This document shows, in pieces, positions 30,341 to 45,400 of a stretch of 64,000 nt of DNA. Numbering within the stretch: the first letter of the stretch is position 1; each line of letters opens with the position of its first letter. Made by a program: the position numbers and the translations under genes. Source of the DNA: Actinernus sp. WN-2022. Its lineage: Eukaryota; Cnidaria; Anthozoa; Actiniaria; Actinernidae. The notes beneath the pieces are model-generated. The model saw only the letters and a list, made by a program, of their open reading frames with translations. It had not been told where the DNA came from and searched no databases. Location: the NCBI GenBank assembly GCA_030867875.1, contig JAOWCC010000763.1, forward strand, positions 1 to 64,000. The letters run 5' to 3'.

Positions 30341-33300
30341 CTTGTGTACCCTAAAATCTTCAAAGTGGCGCCATTTCTCGAGCTTTTGATGGATTTCGAT
30401 GCACTATACGGCAATACAACGTTCTCTTAATGTAGATTGCGTTTAGTGGATGGAAGTTTCCTGTATTTTGAGTAACAATACCAGAAAATGGCCTTTTTCT
30501 AACCTAAGCATAACCTCTAGGTCTCAAATAAAGAAATTATGGGATGGATCTAAGTCAAGTCAATTATGGGATAGAAAGGCCAGAAAAGTCTTCAACTGTC
30601 ATTTGCCCTTTCAAGAAAACGGCAAAAACACGAGTTACTGGCTTTTAAAGCTTAAAGGCACACAAGATCTAGCATGTTTTCACAAAAGGGGGTGTTAGGT
30701 TCAAAGGCTCCTTTTGTGAAAACATGCTAGATCTTGTGTACCTTACAATCTTCAAAGTGGTGTCATTTCTCGAGCTTTTGATGGATTTCGATGTACTACA
30801 CGTCAAAACAACGGTCTCTTCCAGTACTTTAAGACTAGCGTGCCAGTTTTGCCGTATTTGGAGTAGAAAACCCGAAAATGTGGTTTTTGTAAGCTAACCT
30901 GAATCTCTCAAAGTTACTTGTGTACCTTACAATCTTCAAAGTGGCGTCATTTCTCGAGCTTTTGATGGATTTCGATGTACTACACGTCAAAACAACGGTC
31001 TCTTCCAGTACTTTAAGACTAGCGTGCCAGTTTTGCCGTATTTGGAGTAGAAAACCCGAAAATGTGGTTTTTGTAAGCTAACCTGAATCTCTCAAAGTTA
31101 CTTGTGTACCCTAAAATCTTCAAAGTGGCGCCATTTCTCGAGCTTTTGATGGATTTCGATGCACTATACGGCAATACAACGTTCTCTTAATGTAGATTGC
31201 GTTTAGTGGATGGAAGTTTCCTGTATTTTGAGTAACAATACCAGAAAATGGCCTTTTTCTAACCTAAGCATAACCTCTAGGTCTCAAATAAAGAAATTAT
31301 GGGATGGATCTAAGTCAAGTCAATTATGGGATAGAAAGGCCAGAAAAGTCTTCAACTGTCATTTGCCCTTTCAAGAAAACGGCAAAAACACGAGTTACTG
31401 GCTTTTAAAGCTTAAAGGCACACAAGATCTAGCATGTTTTCACAAAAGGGGGTGTTAGGTTCAAAGGCTCCTTTTGTGAAAACATGCTAGATCTTGTGTA
31501 CCTTACAATCTTCAAAGTGGTGTCATTTCTCGAGCTTTTGATGGATTTCGATGTACTACACGTCAAAACAACGGTCTCTTCCAGTACTTTAAGACTAGCG
31601 TGCCAGTTTTGCCGTATTTGGAGTAGAAAACCCGAAAATGTGGTTTTTGTAAGCTAACCTGAATCTCTCAAAGTTACTTGTGTACCCTAAAATCTTCAAA
31701 GTGGCGCCATTTCTCGAGCTTTTGATGGATTTCGATGCACTATACGGCAATACAACGTTCTCTTAATGTAGATTGCGTTTAGTGGATGGAAGTTTCCTGT
31801 ATTTTGAGTAACAATACCAGAAAATGGCCTTTTTCTAACCTAAGCATAACCTCTAGGTCTCAAATAAAGAAATTATGGGATGGATCTAAGTCAAGTCAAT
31901 TATGGGATAGAAAGGCCAGAAAAGTCTTCAACTGTCATTTGCCCTTTCAAGAAAACGGCAAAAACACGAGTTACTGGCTTTTAAAGCTTAAAGGCACACA
32001 AGATCTAGCATGTTTTCACAAAAGGGGGTGTTAGGTTCAAAGGCTCCTTTTGTGAAAACATGCTAGATCTTGTGTACCTTACAATCTTCAAAGTGGTGTC
32101 ATTTCTCGAGCTTTTGATGGATTTCGATGTACTACACGTCAAAACAACGGTCTCTTCCAGTACTTTAAGACTAGCGTGCCAGTTTTGCCGTATTTGGAGT
32201 AGAAAACCCGAAAATGTGGTTTTTGTAAGCTAACCTGAATCTCTCAAAGTTACTTGTGTACCTTACAATCTTCAAAGTGGCGTCATTTCTCGAGCTTTTG
32301 ATGGATTTCGATGTACTACACGTCAAAACAACGGTCTCTTCCAGTACTTTAAGACTAGCGTGCCAGTTTTGCCGTATTTGGAGTAGAAAACCCGAAAATG
32401 TGGTTTTTGTAAGCTAACCTGAATCTCTCAAAGTTACTTGTGTACCCTAAAATCTTCAAAGTGGCGCCATTTCTCGAGCTTTTGATGGATTTCGATGCAC
32501 TATACGGCAATACAACGTTCTCTTAATGTAGATTGCGTTTAGTGGATGGAAGTTTCCTGTATTTTGAGTAACAATACCAGAAAATGGCCTTTTTCTAACC
32601 TAAGCATAACCTCTAGGTCTCAAATAAAGAAATTATGGGATGGATCTAAGTCAAGTCAATTATGGGATAGAAAGGCCAGAAAAGTCTTCAACTGTCATTT
32701 GCCCTTTCAAGAAAACGGCAAAAACACGAGTTACTGGCTTTTAAAGCTTAAAGGCACACAAGATCTAGCATGTTTTCACAAAAGGGGGTGTTAGGTTCAA
32801 AGGCTCCTTTTGTGAAAACATGCTAGATCTTGTGTACCTTACAATCTTCAAAGTGGTGTCATTTCTCGAGCTTTTGATGGATTTCGATGTACTACACGTC
32901 AAAACAACGGTCTCTTCCAGTACTTTAAGACTAGCGTGCCAGTTTTGCCGTATTTGGAGTAGAAAACCCGAAAATGTGGTTTTTGTAAGCTAACCTGAAT
33001 CTCTCAAAGTTACTTGTGTACCCTAAAATCTTCAAAGTGGCGCCATTTCTCGAGCTTTTGATGGATTTCGATGCACTATACGGCAATACAACGTTCTCTT
33101 AATGTAGATTGCGTTTAGTGGATGGAAGTTTCCTGTATTTTGAGTAACAATACCAGAAAATGGCCTTTTTCTAACCTAAGCATAACCTCTAGGTCTCAAA
33201 TAAAGAAATTATGGGATGGATCTAAGTCAAGTCAATTATGGGATAGAAAGGCCAGAAAAGTCTTCAACTGTCATTTGCCCTTTCAAGAAAACGGCAAAAA

Positions 33301-35376
33301 CACGAGTTACTGGCTTTTAAAGCTTAAAGGCACACAAGAATTCTTGTGTACCTTACAATCTTCAAAGTGGTGTCATTTCTCGAGCTTTTGATGGATTTCG
33401 ATGTACTACACGTCAAAACAACGGTCTCTTCCAGTACTTTAAGACTAGCGTGCCAGTTTTGCCGTATTTGGAGTAGAAAACCCGAAAATGTGGTTTTTGT
33501 AAGCTAACCTGAATCTCTCAAAGTTACTTGTGTACCCTAAAATCTTCAAAGTGGCGCCATTTCTCGAGCTTTTGATGGATTTCGATGCACTATACGGCAA
33601 TACAACGTTCTCTTAATGTAGATTGCGTTTAGTGGATGGAAGTTTCCTGTATTTTGAGTAACAATACCAGAAAATGGCCTTTTTCTAACCTAAGCATAAC
33701 CTCTAGGTCTCAAATAAAGAAATTATGGGATGGATCTAAGTCAAGTCAATTATGGGATAGAAAGGCCAGAAAAGTCTTCAACTGTCATTTGCCCTTTCAA
33801 GAAAACGGCAAAAACACGAGTTACTGGCTTTTAAAGCTTAAAGGCACACAAGATCTAGCATGTTTTCACAAAAGGGGGTGTTAGGTTCAAAGGCTCCTTT
33901 TGTGAAAACATGCTAGATCTTGTGTACCTTACAATCTTCAAAGTGGTGTCATTTCTCGAGCTTTTGATGGATTTCGATGTACTACACGTCAAAACAACGG
34001 TCTCTTCCAGTACTTTAAGACTAGCGTGCCAGTTTTGCCGTATTTGGAGTAGAAAACCCGAAAATGTGGTTTTTGTAAGCTAACCTGAATCTCTCAAAGT
34101 TACTTGTGTACCCTAAAATCTTCAAAGTGGCGCCATTTCTCGAGCTTTTGATGGATTTCGATGCACTATACGGCAATACAACGTTCTCTTAATGTAGATT
34201 GCGTTTAGTGGATGGAAGTTTCCTGTATTTTGAGTAACAATACCAGAAAATGGCCTTTTTCTAACCTAAGCATAACCTCTAGGTCTCAAATAAAGAAATT
34301 ATGGGATGGATCTAAGTCAAGTCAATTATGGGATAGAAAGGCCAGAAAAGTCTTCAACTGTCATTTGCCCTTTCAAGAAAACGGCAAAAACACGAGTTAC
34401 TGGCTTTTAAAGCTTAAAGGCACACAAGAATTCTTGTGTACCTTACAATCTTCAAAGTGGTGTCATTTCTCGAGCTTTTGATGGATTTCGATGTACTACA
34501 CGTCAAAACAACGGTCTCTTCCAGTACTTTAAGACTAGCGTGCCAGTTTTGCCGTATTTGGAGTAGAAAACCCGAAAATGTGGTTTTTGTAAGCTAACCT
34601 GAATCTCTCAAAGTTACTTGTGTACCCTAAAATCTTCAAAGTGGCGCCATTTCTCGAGCTTTTGATGGATTTCGATGCACTATACGGCAATACAACGTTC
34701 TCTTAATGTAGATTGCGTTTAGTGGATGGAAGTTTCCTGTATTTTGAGTAACAATACCAGAAAATGGCCTTTTTCTAACCTAAGCATAACCTCTAGGTCT
34801 CAAATAAAGAAATTATGGGATGGATCTAAGTCAAGTCAATTATGGGATAGAAAGGCCAGAAAAGTCTTCAACTGTCATTTGCCCTTTCAAGAAAACGGCA
34901 AAAACACGAGTTACTGGCTTTTAAAGCTTAAAGGCACACAAGATCTAGCATGTTTTCACAAAAGGGGGTGTTAGGTTCAAAGGCTCCTTTTGTGAAAACA
35001 TGCTAGATCTTGTGTACCTTACAATCTTCAAAGTGGTGTCATTTCTCGAGCTTTTGATGGATTTCGATGTACTACACGTCAAAACAACGGTCTCTTCCAG
35101 TACTTTAAGACTAGCGTGCCAGTTTTGCCGTATTTGGAGTAGAAAACCCGAAAATGTGGTTTTTGTAAGCTAACCTGAATCTCTCAAAGTTACTTGTGTA
35201 CCTTACAATCTTCAAAGTGGCGTCATTTCTCGAGCTTTTGATGGATTTCGATGTACTACACGTCAAAACAACGGTCTCTTCCAGTACTTTAAGACTAGCG
35301 TGCCAGTTTTGCCGTATTTGGAGTAGAAAACCCGAAAATGTGGTTTTTGTAAGCTAACCTGAATCTCTCAAAGTTA

Positions 35377-38300
35377 CTTGTGTACCCTAAAATCTTCAAA
35401 GTGGCGCCATTTCTCGAGCTTTTGATGGATTTCGATGCACTATACGGCAATACAACGTTCTCTTAATGTAGATTGCGTTTAGTGGATGGAAGTTTCCTGT
35501 ATTTTGAGTAACAATACCAGAAAATGGCCTTTTTCTAACCTAAGCATAACCTCTAGGTCTCAAATAAAGAAATTATGGGATGGATCTAAGTCAAGTCAAT
35601 TATGGGATAGAAAGGCCAGAAAAGTCTTCAACTGTCATTTGCCCTTTCAAGAAAACGGCAAAAACACGAGTTACTGGCTTTTAAAGCTTAAAGGCACACA
35701 AGATCTAGCATGTTTTCACAAAAGGGGGTGTTAGGTTCAAAGGCTCCTTTTGTGAAAACATGCTAGATCTTGTGTACCTTACAATCTTCAAAGTGGTGTC
35801 ATTTCTCGAGCTTTTGATGGATTTCGATGTACTACACGTCAAAACAACGGTCTCTTCCAGTACTTTAAGACTAGCGTGCCAGTTTTGCCGTATTTGGAGT
35901 AGAAAACCCGAAAATGTGGTTTTTGTAAGCTAACCTGAATCTCTCAAAGTTACTTGTGTACCCTAAAATCTTCAAAGTGGCGCCATTTCTCGAGCTTTTG
36001 ATGGATTTCGATGCACTATACGGCAATACAACGTTCTCTTAATGTAGATTGCGTTTAGTGGATGGAAGTTTCCTGTATTTTGAGTAACAATACCAGAAAA
36101 TGGCCTTTTTCTAACCTAAGCATAACCTCTAGGTCTCAAATAAAGAAATTATGGGATGGATCTAAGTCAAGTCAATTATGGGATAGAAAGGCCAGAAAAG
36201 TCTTCAACTGTCATTTGCCCTTTCAAGAAAACGGCAAAAACACGAGTTACTGGCTTTTAAAGCTTAAAGGCACACAAGAATTCTTGTGTACCTTACAATC
36301 TTCAAAGTGGTGTCATTTCTCGAGCTTTTGATGGATTTCGATGTACTACACGTCAAAACAACGGTCTCTTCCAGTACTTTAAGACTAGCGTGCCAGTTTT
36401 GCCGTATTTGGAGTAGAAAACCCGAAAATGTGGTTTTTGTAAGCTAACCTGAATCTCTCAAAGTTACTTGTGTACCCTAAAATCTTCAAAGTGGCGCCAT
36501 TTCTCGAGCTTTTGATGGATTTCGATGCACTATACGGCAATACAACGTTCTCTTAATGTAGATTGCGTTTAGTGGATGGAAGTTTCCTGTATTTTGAGTA
36601 ACAATACCAGAAAATGGCCTTTTTCTAACCTAAGCATAACCTCTAGGTCTCAAATAAAGAAATTATGGGATGGATCTAAGTCAAGTCAATTATGGGATAG
36701 AAAGGCCAGAAAAGTCTTCAACTGTCATTTGCCCTTTCAAGAAAACGGCAAAAACACGAGTTACTGGCTTTTAAAGCTTAAAGGCACACAAGATCTAGCA
36801 TGTTTTCACAAAAGGGGGTGTTAGGTTCAAAGGCTCCTTTTGTGAAAACATGCTAGATCTTGTGTACCTTACAATCTTCAAAGTGGTGTCATTTCTCGAG
36901 CTTTTGATGGATTTCGATGTACTACACGTCAAAACAACGGTCTCTTCCAGTACTTTAAGACTAGCGTGCCAGTTTTGCCGTATTTGGAGTAGAAAACCCG
37001 AAAATGTGGTTTTTGTAAGCTAACCTGAATCTCTCAAAGTTACTTGTGTACCCTAAAATCTTCAAAGTGGCGCCATTTCTCGAGCTTTTGATGGATTTCG
37101 ATGCACTATACGGCAATACAACGTTCTCTTAATGTAGATTGCGTTTAGTGGATGGAAGTTTCCTGTATTTTGAGTAACAATACCAGAAAATGGCCTTTTT
37201 CTAACCTAAGCATAACCTCTAGGTCTCAAATAAAGAAATTATGGGATGGATCTAAGTCAAGTCAATTATGGGATAGAAAGGCCAGAAAAGTCTTCAACTG
37301 TCATTTGCCCTTTCAAGAAAACGGCAAAAACACGAGTTACTGGCTTTTAAAGCTTAAAGGCACACAAGAATTCTTGTGTACCTTACAATCTTCAAAGTGG
37401 TGTCATTTCTCGAGCTTTTGATGGATTTCGATGTACTACACGTCAAAACAACGGTCTCTTCCAGTACTTTAAGACTAGCGTGCCAGTTTTGCCGTATTTG
37501 GAGTAGAAAACCCGAAAATGTGGTTTTTGTAAGCTAACCTGAATCTCTCAAAGTTACTTGTGTACCCTAAAATCTTCAAAGTGGCGCCATTTCTCGAGCT
37601 TTTGATGGATTTCGATGCACTATACGGCAATACAACGTTCTCTTAATGTAGATTGCGTTTAGTGGATGGAAGTTTCCTGTATTTTGAGTAACAATACCAG
37701 AAAATGGCCTTTTTCTAACCTAAGCATAACCTCTAGGTCTCAAATAAAGAAATTATGGGATGGATCTAAGTCAAGTCAATTATGGGATAGAAAGGCCAGA
37801 AAAGTCTTCAACTGTCATTTGCCCTTTCAAGAAAACGGCAAAAACACGAGTTACTGGCTTTTAAAGCTTAAAGGCACACAAGATCTAGCATGTTTTCACA
37901 AAAGGGGGTGTTAGGTTCAAAGGCTCCTTTTGTGAAAACATGCTAGATCTTGTGTACCTTACAATCTTCAAAGTGGTGTCATTTCTCGAGCTTTTGATGG
38001 ATTTCGATGTACTACACGTCAAAACAACGGTCTCTTCCAGTACTTTAAGACTAGCGTGCCAGTTTTGCCGTATTTGGAGTAGAAAACCCGAAAATGTGGT
38101 TTTTGTAAGCTAACCTGAATCTCTCAAAGTTACTTGTGTACCCTAAAATCTTCAAAGTGGCGCCATTTCTCGAGCTTTTGATGGATTTCGATGCACTATA
38201 CGGCAATACAACGTTCTCTTAATGTAGATTGCGTTTAGTGGATGGAAGTTTCCTGTATTTTGAGTAACAATACCAGAAAATGGCCTTTTTCTAACCTAAG

Positions 38301-41300
38301 CATAACCTCTAGGTCTCAAATAAAGAAATTATGGGATGGATCTAAGTCAAGTCAATTATGGGATAGAAAGGCCAGAAAAGTCTTCAACTGTCATTTGCCC
38401 TTTCAAGAAAACGGCAAAAACACGAGTTACTGGCTTTTAAAGCTTAAAGGCACACAAGAATTCTTGTGTACCTTACAATCTTCAAAGTGGTGTCATTTCT
38501 CGAGCTTTTGATGGATTTCGATGTACTACACGTCAAAACAACGGTCTCTTCCAGTACTTTAAGACTAGCGTGCCAGTTTTGCCGTATTTGGAGTAGAAAA
38601 CCCGAAAATGTGGTTTTTGTAAGCTAACCTGAATCTCTCAAAGTTACTTGTGTACCCTAAAATCTTCAAAGTGGCGCCATTTCTCGAGCTTTTGATGGAT
38701 TTCGATGCACTATACGGCAATACAACGTTCTCTTAATGTAGATTGCGTTTAGTGGATGGAAGTTTCCTGTATTTTGAGTAACAATACCAGAAAATGGCCT
38801 TTTTCTAACCTAAGCATAACCTCTAGGTCTCAAATAAAGAAATTATGGGATGGATCTAAGTCAAGTCAATTATGGGATAGAAAGGCCAGAAAAGTCTTCA
38901 ACTGTCATTTGCCCTTTCAAGAAAACGGCAAAAACACGAGTTACTGGCTTTTAAAGCTTAAAGGCACACAAGAATTCTTGTGTACCTTACAATCTTCAAA
39001 GTGGTGTCATTTCTCGAGCTTTTGATGGATTTCGATGTACTACACGTCAAAACAACGGTCTCTTCCAGTACTTTAAGACTAGCGTGCCAGTTTTGCCGTA
39101 TTTGGAGTAGAAAATCCGAAAATGTGGTTTTTGTAAGCTAACCTGAATCTCTCAAAGTTACTTGTGTACCCTAAAATCTTCAAAGTGGCGCCATTTCTCG
39201 AGCTTTTGATGGATTTCGATGCACTATACGGCAATACAACGTTCTCTTAATGTAGATTGCGTTTAGTGGATGGAAGTTTCCTGTATTTTGAGTAACAATA
39301 CCAGAAAATGGCCTTTTTCTAACCTAAGCATAACCTCTAGGTCTCAAATAAAGAAATTATGGGATGGATCTAAGTCAAGTCAATTATGGGATAGAAAGGC
39401 CAGAAAAGTCTTCAACTGTCATTTGCCCTTTCAAGAAAACGGCAAAAACACGAGTTACTGGCTTTTAAAGCTTAAAGGCACACAAGATCTAGCATGTTTT
39501 CACAAAAGGGGGTGTTAGGTTCAAAGGCTCCTTTTGTGAAAACATGCTAGATCTTGTGTACCTTACAATCTTCAAAGTGGTGTCATTTCTCGAGCTTTTG
39601 ATGGATTTCGATGTACTACACGTCAAAACAACGGTCTCTTCCAGTACTTTAAGACTAGCGTGCCAGTTTTGCCGTATTTGGAGTAGAAAACCCGAAAATG
39701 TGGTTTTTGTAAGCTAACCTGAATCTCTCAAAGTTACTTGTGTACCCTAAAATCTTCAAAGTGGCGCCATTTCTCGAGCTTTTGATGGATTTCGATGCAC
39801 TATACGGCAATACAACGTTCTCTTAATGTAGATTGCGTTTAGTGGATGGAAGTTTCCTGTATTTTGAGTAACAATACCAGAAAATGGCCTTTTTCTAACC
39901 TAAGCATAACCTCTAGGTCTCAAATAAAGAAATTATGGGATGGATCTAAGTCAAGTCAATTATGGGATAGAAAGGCCAGAAAAGTCTTCAACTGTCATTT
40001 GCCCTTTCAAGAAAACGGCAAAAACACGAGTTACTGGCTTTTAAAGCTTAAAGGCACACAAGAATTCTTGTGTACCTTACAATCTTCAAAGTGGTGTCAT
40101 TTCTCGAGCTTTTGATGGATTTCGATGTACTACACGTCAAAACAACGGGCTCTTCCAGTACTTTAAGACTAGCGTGCCAGTTTTGCCGTATTTGGAGTAG
40201 AAAACCCGAAAATGTGGTTTTTGTAAGCTAACCTGAATCTCTCAAAGTTACTTGTGTACCCTAAAATCTTCAAAGTGGCGCCATTTCTCGAGCTTTTGAT
40301 GGATTTCGATGCACTATACGGCAATACAACGTTCTCTTAATGTAGATTGCGTTTAGTGGATGGAAGTTTCCTGTATTTTGAGTAACAATACCAGAAAATG
40401 GCCTTTTTCTAACCTAAGCATAACCTCTAGGTCTCAAATAAAGAAATTATGGGATGGATCTAAGTCAAGTCAATTATGGGATAGAAAGGCCAGAAAAGTC
40501 TTCAACTGTCATTTGCCCTTTCAAGAAAACGGCAAAAACACGAGTTACTGGCTTTTAAAGCTTAAAGGCACACAAGAATTCTTGTGTACCTTACAATCTT
40601 CAAAGTGGTGTCATTTCTCGAGCTTTTGATGGATTTCGATGTACTACACGTCAAAACAACGGGCTCTTCCAGTACTTTAAGACTAGCGTGCCAGTTTTGC
40701 CGTATTTGGAGTAGAAAACCCGAAAATGTGGTTTTTGTAAGCTAACCTGAATCTCTCAAAGTTACTTGTGTACCTTACAATCTTCAAAGTGGCGTCATTT
40801 CTCGAGCTTTTGATGGATTTCGATGTACTACACGTCAAAACAACGGTCTCTTCCAGTACTTTAAGACTAGCGTGCCAGTTTTGCCGTATTTGGAGTAGAA
40901 AACCCGAAAATGTGGTTTTTGTAAGCTAACCTGAATCTCTCAAAGTTACTTGTGTACCCTAAAATCTTCAAAGTGGCGCCATTTCTCGAGCTTTTGATGG
41001 ATTTCGATGCACTATACGGCAATACAACGTTCTCTTTATGTAGATTGCGTTTAGTGGATGGAAGTTTCCTGTATTTTGAGTAACAATACCAGAAAATGGC
41101 CTTTTTCTAACCTAAGCATAACCTCTAGGTCTCAAATAAAGAAATTATGGGATGGATCTAAGTCAAGTCAATTATGGGATAGAAAGGCCAGAAAAGTCTT
41201 CAACTGTCATTTGCCCTTTCAAGAAAACGGCAAAAACACGAGTTACTGGCTTTTAAAGCTTAAAGGCACACAAGATCTAGCATGTTTTCACAAAAGGGGG

Positions 41301-42468
41301 TGTTAGGTTCAAAGGCTCCTTTTGTGAAAACATGCTAGATCTTGTGTACCTTACAATCTTCAAAGTGGTGTCATTTCTCGAGCTTTTGATGGATTTCGAT
41401 GTACTACACGTCAAAACAACGGTCTCTTCCAGTACTTTAAGACTAGCGTGCCAGTTTTGCCGTATTTGGAGTAGAAAACCCGAAAATGTGGTTTTTGTAA
41501 GCTAACCTGAATCTCTCAAAGTTACTTGTGTACCTTACAATCTTCAAAGTGGCGTCATTTCTCGAGCTTTTGATGGATTTCGATGTACTACACGTCAAAA
41601 CAACGGTCTCTTCCAGTACTTTAAGACTAGCGTGCCAGTTTTGCCGTATTTGGAGTAGAAAACCCGAAAATGTGGTTTTTGTAAGCTAACCTGAATCTCT
41701 CAAAGTTACTTGTGTACCCTAAAATCTTCAAAGTGGCGCCATTTCTCGAGCTTTTGATGGATTTCGATGCACTATACGGCAATACAACGTTCTCTTAATG
41801 TAGATTGCGTTTAGTGGATGGAAGTTTCCTGTATTTTGAGTAACAATACCAGAAAATGGCCTTTTTCTAACCTAAGCATAACCTCTAGGTCTCAAATAAA
41901 GAAATTATGGGATGGATCTAAGTCAAGTCAATTATGGGATAGAAAGGCCAGAAAAGTCTTCAACTGTCATTTGCCCTTTCAAGAAAACGGCAAAAACACG
42001 AGTTACTGGCTTTTAAAGCTTAAAGGCACACAAGATCTAGCATGTTTTCACAAAAGGGGGTGTTAGGTTCAAAGGCTCCTTTTGTGAAAACATGCTAGAT
42101 CTTGTGTACCTTACAATCTTCAAAGTGGTGTCATTTCTCGAGCTTTTGATGGATTTCGATGTACTACACGTCAAAACAACGGTCTCTTCCAGTACTTTAA
42201 GAATAGCGTGCCAGTTTTGCCGTATTTGGAGTAGAAAACCCGAAAATGTGGTTTTTGTAAGCTAACCTGAATCTCTCAAAGTTACTTGTGTACCTTACAA
42301 TCTTCAAAGTGGCGTCATTTCTCGAGCTTTTGATGGATTTCGATGTACTACACGTCAAAACAACGGTCTCTTCCAGTACTTTAAGACTAGCGTGCCAGTT
42401 TTGCCGTATTTGGAGTAGAAAACCCGAAAATGTGGTTTTTGTAAGCTAACCTGAATCTCTCAAAGTTA
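35377..42468 (+). repeat. 7.1-kb array block, first copy (second copy at 52807-59898)
   Basis: Twelve B modules in this block match twelve B modules at 52807-59898 in type, spacing and order, all offset by exactly 17,430 bp. Rare variants match too: TCTCTTTATG at 41035 and 58464, AAAATCCG at 39111 and 56541, GAATAGCG just beyond the block at 42202 and 59632. At least one variant (AAAATCCG at 53848) is present only in the second copy, so some change followed the duplication. Confidence 0.85.
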
Positions 42469-45400
42469 CTTGTGTACCCTAAAATCTTCAAAGTGGCGCC
42501 ATTTCTCGAGCTTTTGATGGATTTCGATGCACTATACGGCAATACAACGTTCTCTTAATGTAGATTGCGTTTAGTGGATGGAAGTTTCCTGTATTTTGAG
42601 TAACAATACCAGAAAATGGCCTTTTTCTAACCTAAGCATAACCTCTAGGTCTCAAATAAAGAAATTATGGGATGGATCTAAGTCAAGTCAATTATGGGAT
42701 AGAAAGGCCAGAAAAGTCTTCAACTGTCATTTGCCCTTTCAAGAAAACGGCAAAAACACGAGTTACTGGCTTTTAAAGCTTAAAGGCACACAAGAATTCT
42801 TGTGTACCTTACAATCTTCAAAGTGGTGTCATTTCTCGAGCTTTTGATGGATTTCGATGTACTACACGTCAAAACAACGGGCTCTTCCAGTACTTTAAGA
42901 CTAGCGTGCCAGTTTTGCCGTATTTGGAGTAGAAAACCCGAAAATGTGGTTTTTGTAAGCTAACCTGAATCTCTCAAAGTTACTTGTGTACCTTACAATC
43001 TTCAAAGTGGCGTCATTTCTCGAGCTTTTGATGGATTTCGATGTACTACACGTCAAAACAACGGTCTCTTCCAGTACTTTAAGACTAGCGTGCCAGTTTT
43101 GCCGTATTTGGAGTAGAAAACCCGAAAATGTGGTTTTTGTAAGCTAACCTGAATCTCTCAAAGTTACTTGTGTACCCTAAAATCTTCAAAGTGGCGCCAT
43201 TTCTCGAGCTTTTGATGGATTTCGATGCACTATACGGCAATACAACGTTCTCTTAATGTAGATTGCGTTTAGTGGATGGAAGTTTCCTGTATTTTGAGTA
43301 ACAATACCAGAAAATGGCCTTTTTCTAACCTAAGCATAACCTCTAGGTCTCAAATAAAGAAATTATGGGATGGATCTAAGTCAAGTCAATTATGGGATAG
43401 AAAGGCCAGAAAAGTCTTCAACTGTCATTTGCCCTTTCAAGAAAACGGCAAAAACACGAGTTACTGGCTTTTAAAGCTTAAAGGCACACAAGATCTAGCA
43501 TGTTTTCACAAAAGGGGGTGTTAGGTTCAAAGGCTCCTTTTGTGAAAACATGCTAGATCTTGTGTACCTTACAATCTTCAAAGTGGTGTCATTTCTCGAG
43601 CTTTTGATGGATTTCGATGTACTACACGTCAAAACAACGGTCTCTTCCAGTACTTTAAGACTAGCGTGCCAGTTTTGCCGTATTTGGAGTAGAAAACCCG
43701 AAAATGTGGTTTTTGTAAGCTAACCTGAATCTCTCAAAGTTACTTGTGTACCTTACAATCTTCAAAGTGGCGTCATTTCTCGAGCTTTTGATGGATTTCG
43801 ATGTACTACACGTCAAAACAACGGTCTCTTCCAGTACTTTAAGACTAGCGTGCCAGTTTTGCCGTATTTGGAGTAGAAAACCCGAAAATGTGGTTTTTGT
43901 AAGCTAACCTGAATCTCTCAAAGTTACTTGTGTACCCTAAAATCTTCAAAGTGGCGCCATTTCTCGAGCTTTTGATGGATTTCGATGCACTATACGGCAA
44001 TACAACGTTCTCTTAATGTAGATTGCGTTTAGTGGATGGAAGTTTCCTGTATTTTGAGTAACAATACCAGAAAATGGCCTTTTTCTAACCTAAGCATAAC
44101 CTCTAGGTCTCAAATAAAGAAATTATGGGATGGATCTAAGTCAAGTCAATTATGGGATAGAAAGGCCAGAAAAGTCTTCAACTGTCATTTGCCCTTTCAA
44201 GAAAACGGCAAAAACACGAGTTACTGGCTTTTAAAGCTTAAAGGCACACAAGATCTAGCATGTTTTCACAAAAGGGGGTGTTAGGTTCAAAGGCTCCTTT
44301 TGTGAAAACATGCTAGATCTTGTGTACCTTACAATCTTCAAAGTGGTGTCATTTCTCGAGCTTTTGATGGATTTCGATGTACTACACGTCAAAACAACGG
44401 TCTCTTCCAGTACTTTAAGACTAGCGTGCCAGTTTTGCCGTATTTGGAGTAGAAAACCCGAAAATGTGGTTTTTGTAAGCTAACCTGAATCTCTCAAAGT
44501 TACTTGTGTACCCTAAAATCTTCAAAGTGGCGCCATTTCTCGAGCTTTTGATGGATTTCGATGCACTATACGGCAATACAACGTTCTCTTAATGTAGATT
44601 GCGTTTAGTGGATGGAAGTTTCCTGTATTTTGAGTAACAATACCAGAAAATGGCCTTTTTCTAACCTAAGCATAACCTCTAGGTCTCAAATAAAGAAATT
44701 ATGGGATGGATCTAAGTCAAGTCAATTATGGGATAGAAAGGCCAGAAAAGTCTTCAACTGTCATTTGCCCTTTCAAGAAAACGGCAAAAACACGAGTTAC
44801 TGGCTTTTAAAGCTTAAAGGCACACAAGAATTCTTGTGTACCTTACAATCTTCAAAGTGGTGTCATTTCTCGAGCTTTTGATGGATTTCGATGTACTACA
44901 CGTCAAAACAACGGTCTCTTCCAGTACTTTAAGACTAGCGTGCCAGTTTTGCCGTATTTGGAGTAGAAAACCCGAAAATGTGGTTTTTGTAAGCTAACCT
45001 GAATCTCTCAAAGTTACTTGTGTACCCTAAAATCTTCAAAGTGGCGCCATTTCTCGAGCTTTTGATGGATTTCGATGCACTATACGGCAATACAACGTTC
45101 TCTTAATGTAGATTGCGTTTAGTGGATGGAAGTTTCCTGTATTTTGAGTAACAATACCAGAAAATGGCCTTTTTCTAACCTAAGCATAACCTCTAGGTCT
45201 CAAATAAAGAAATTATGGGATGGATCTAAGTCAAGTCAATTATGGGATAGAAAGGCCAGAAAAGTCTTCAACTGTCATTTGCCCTTTCAAGAAAACGGCA
45301 AAAACACGAGTTACTGGCTTTTAAAGCTTAAAGGCACACAAGATCTAGCATGTTTTCACAAAAGGGGGTGTTAGGTTCAAAGGCTCCTTTTGTGAAAACA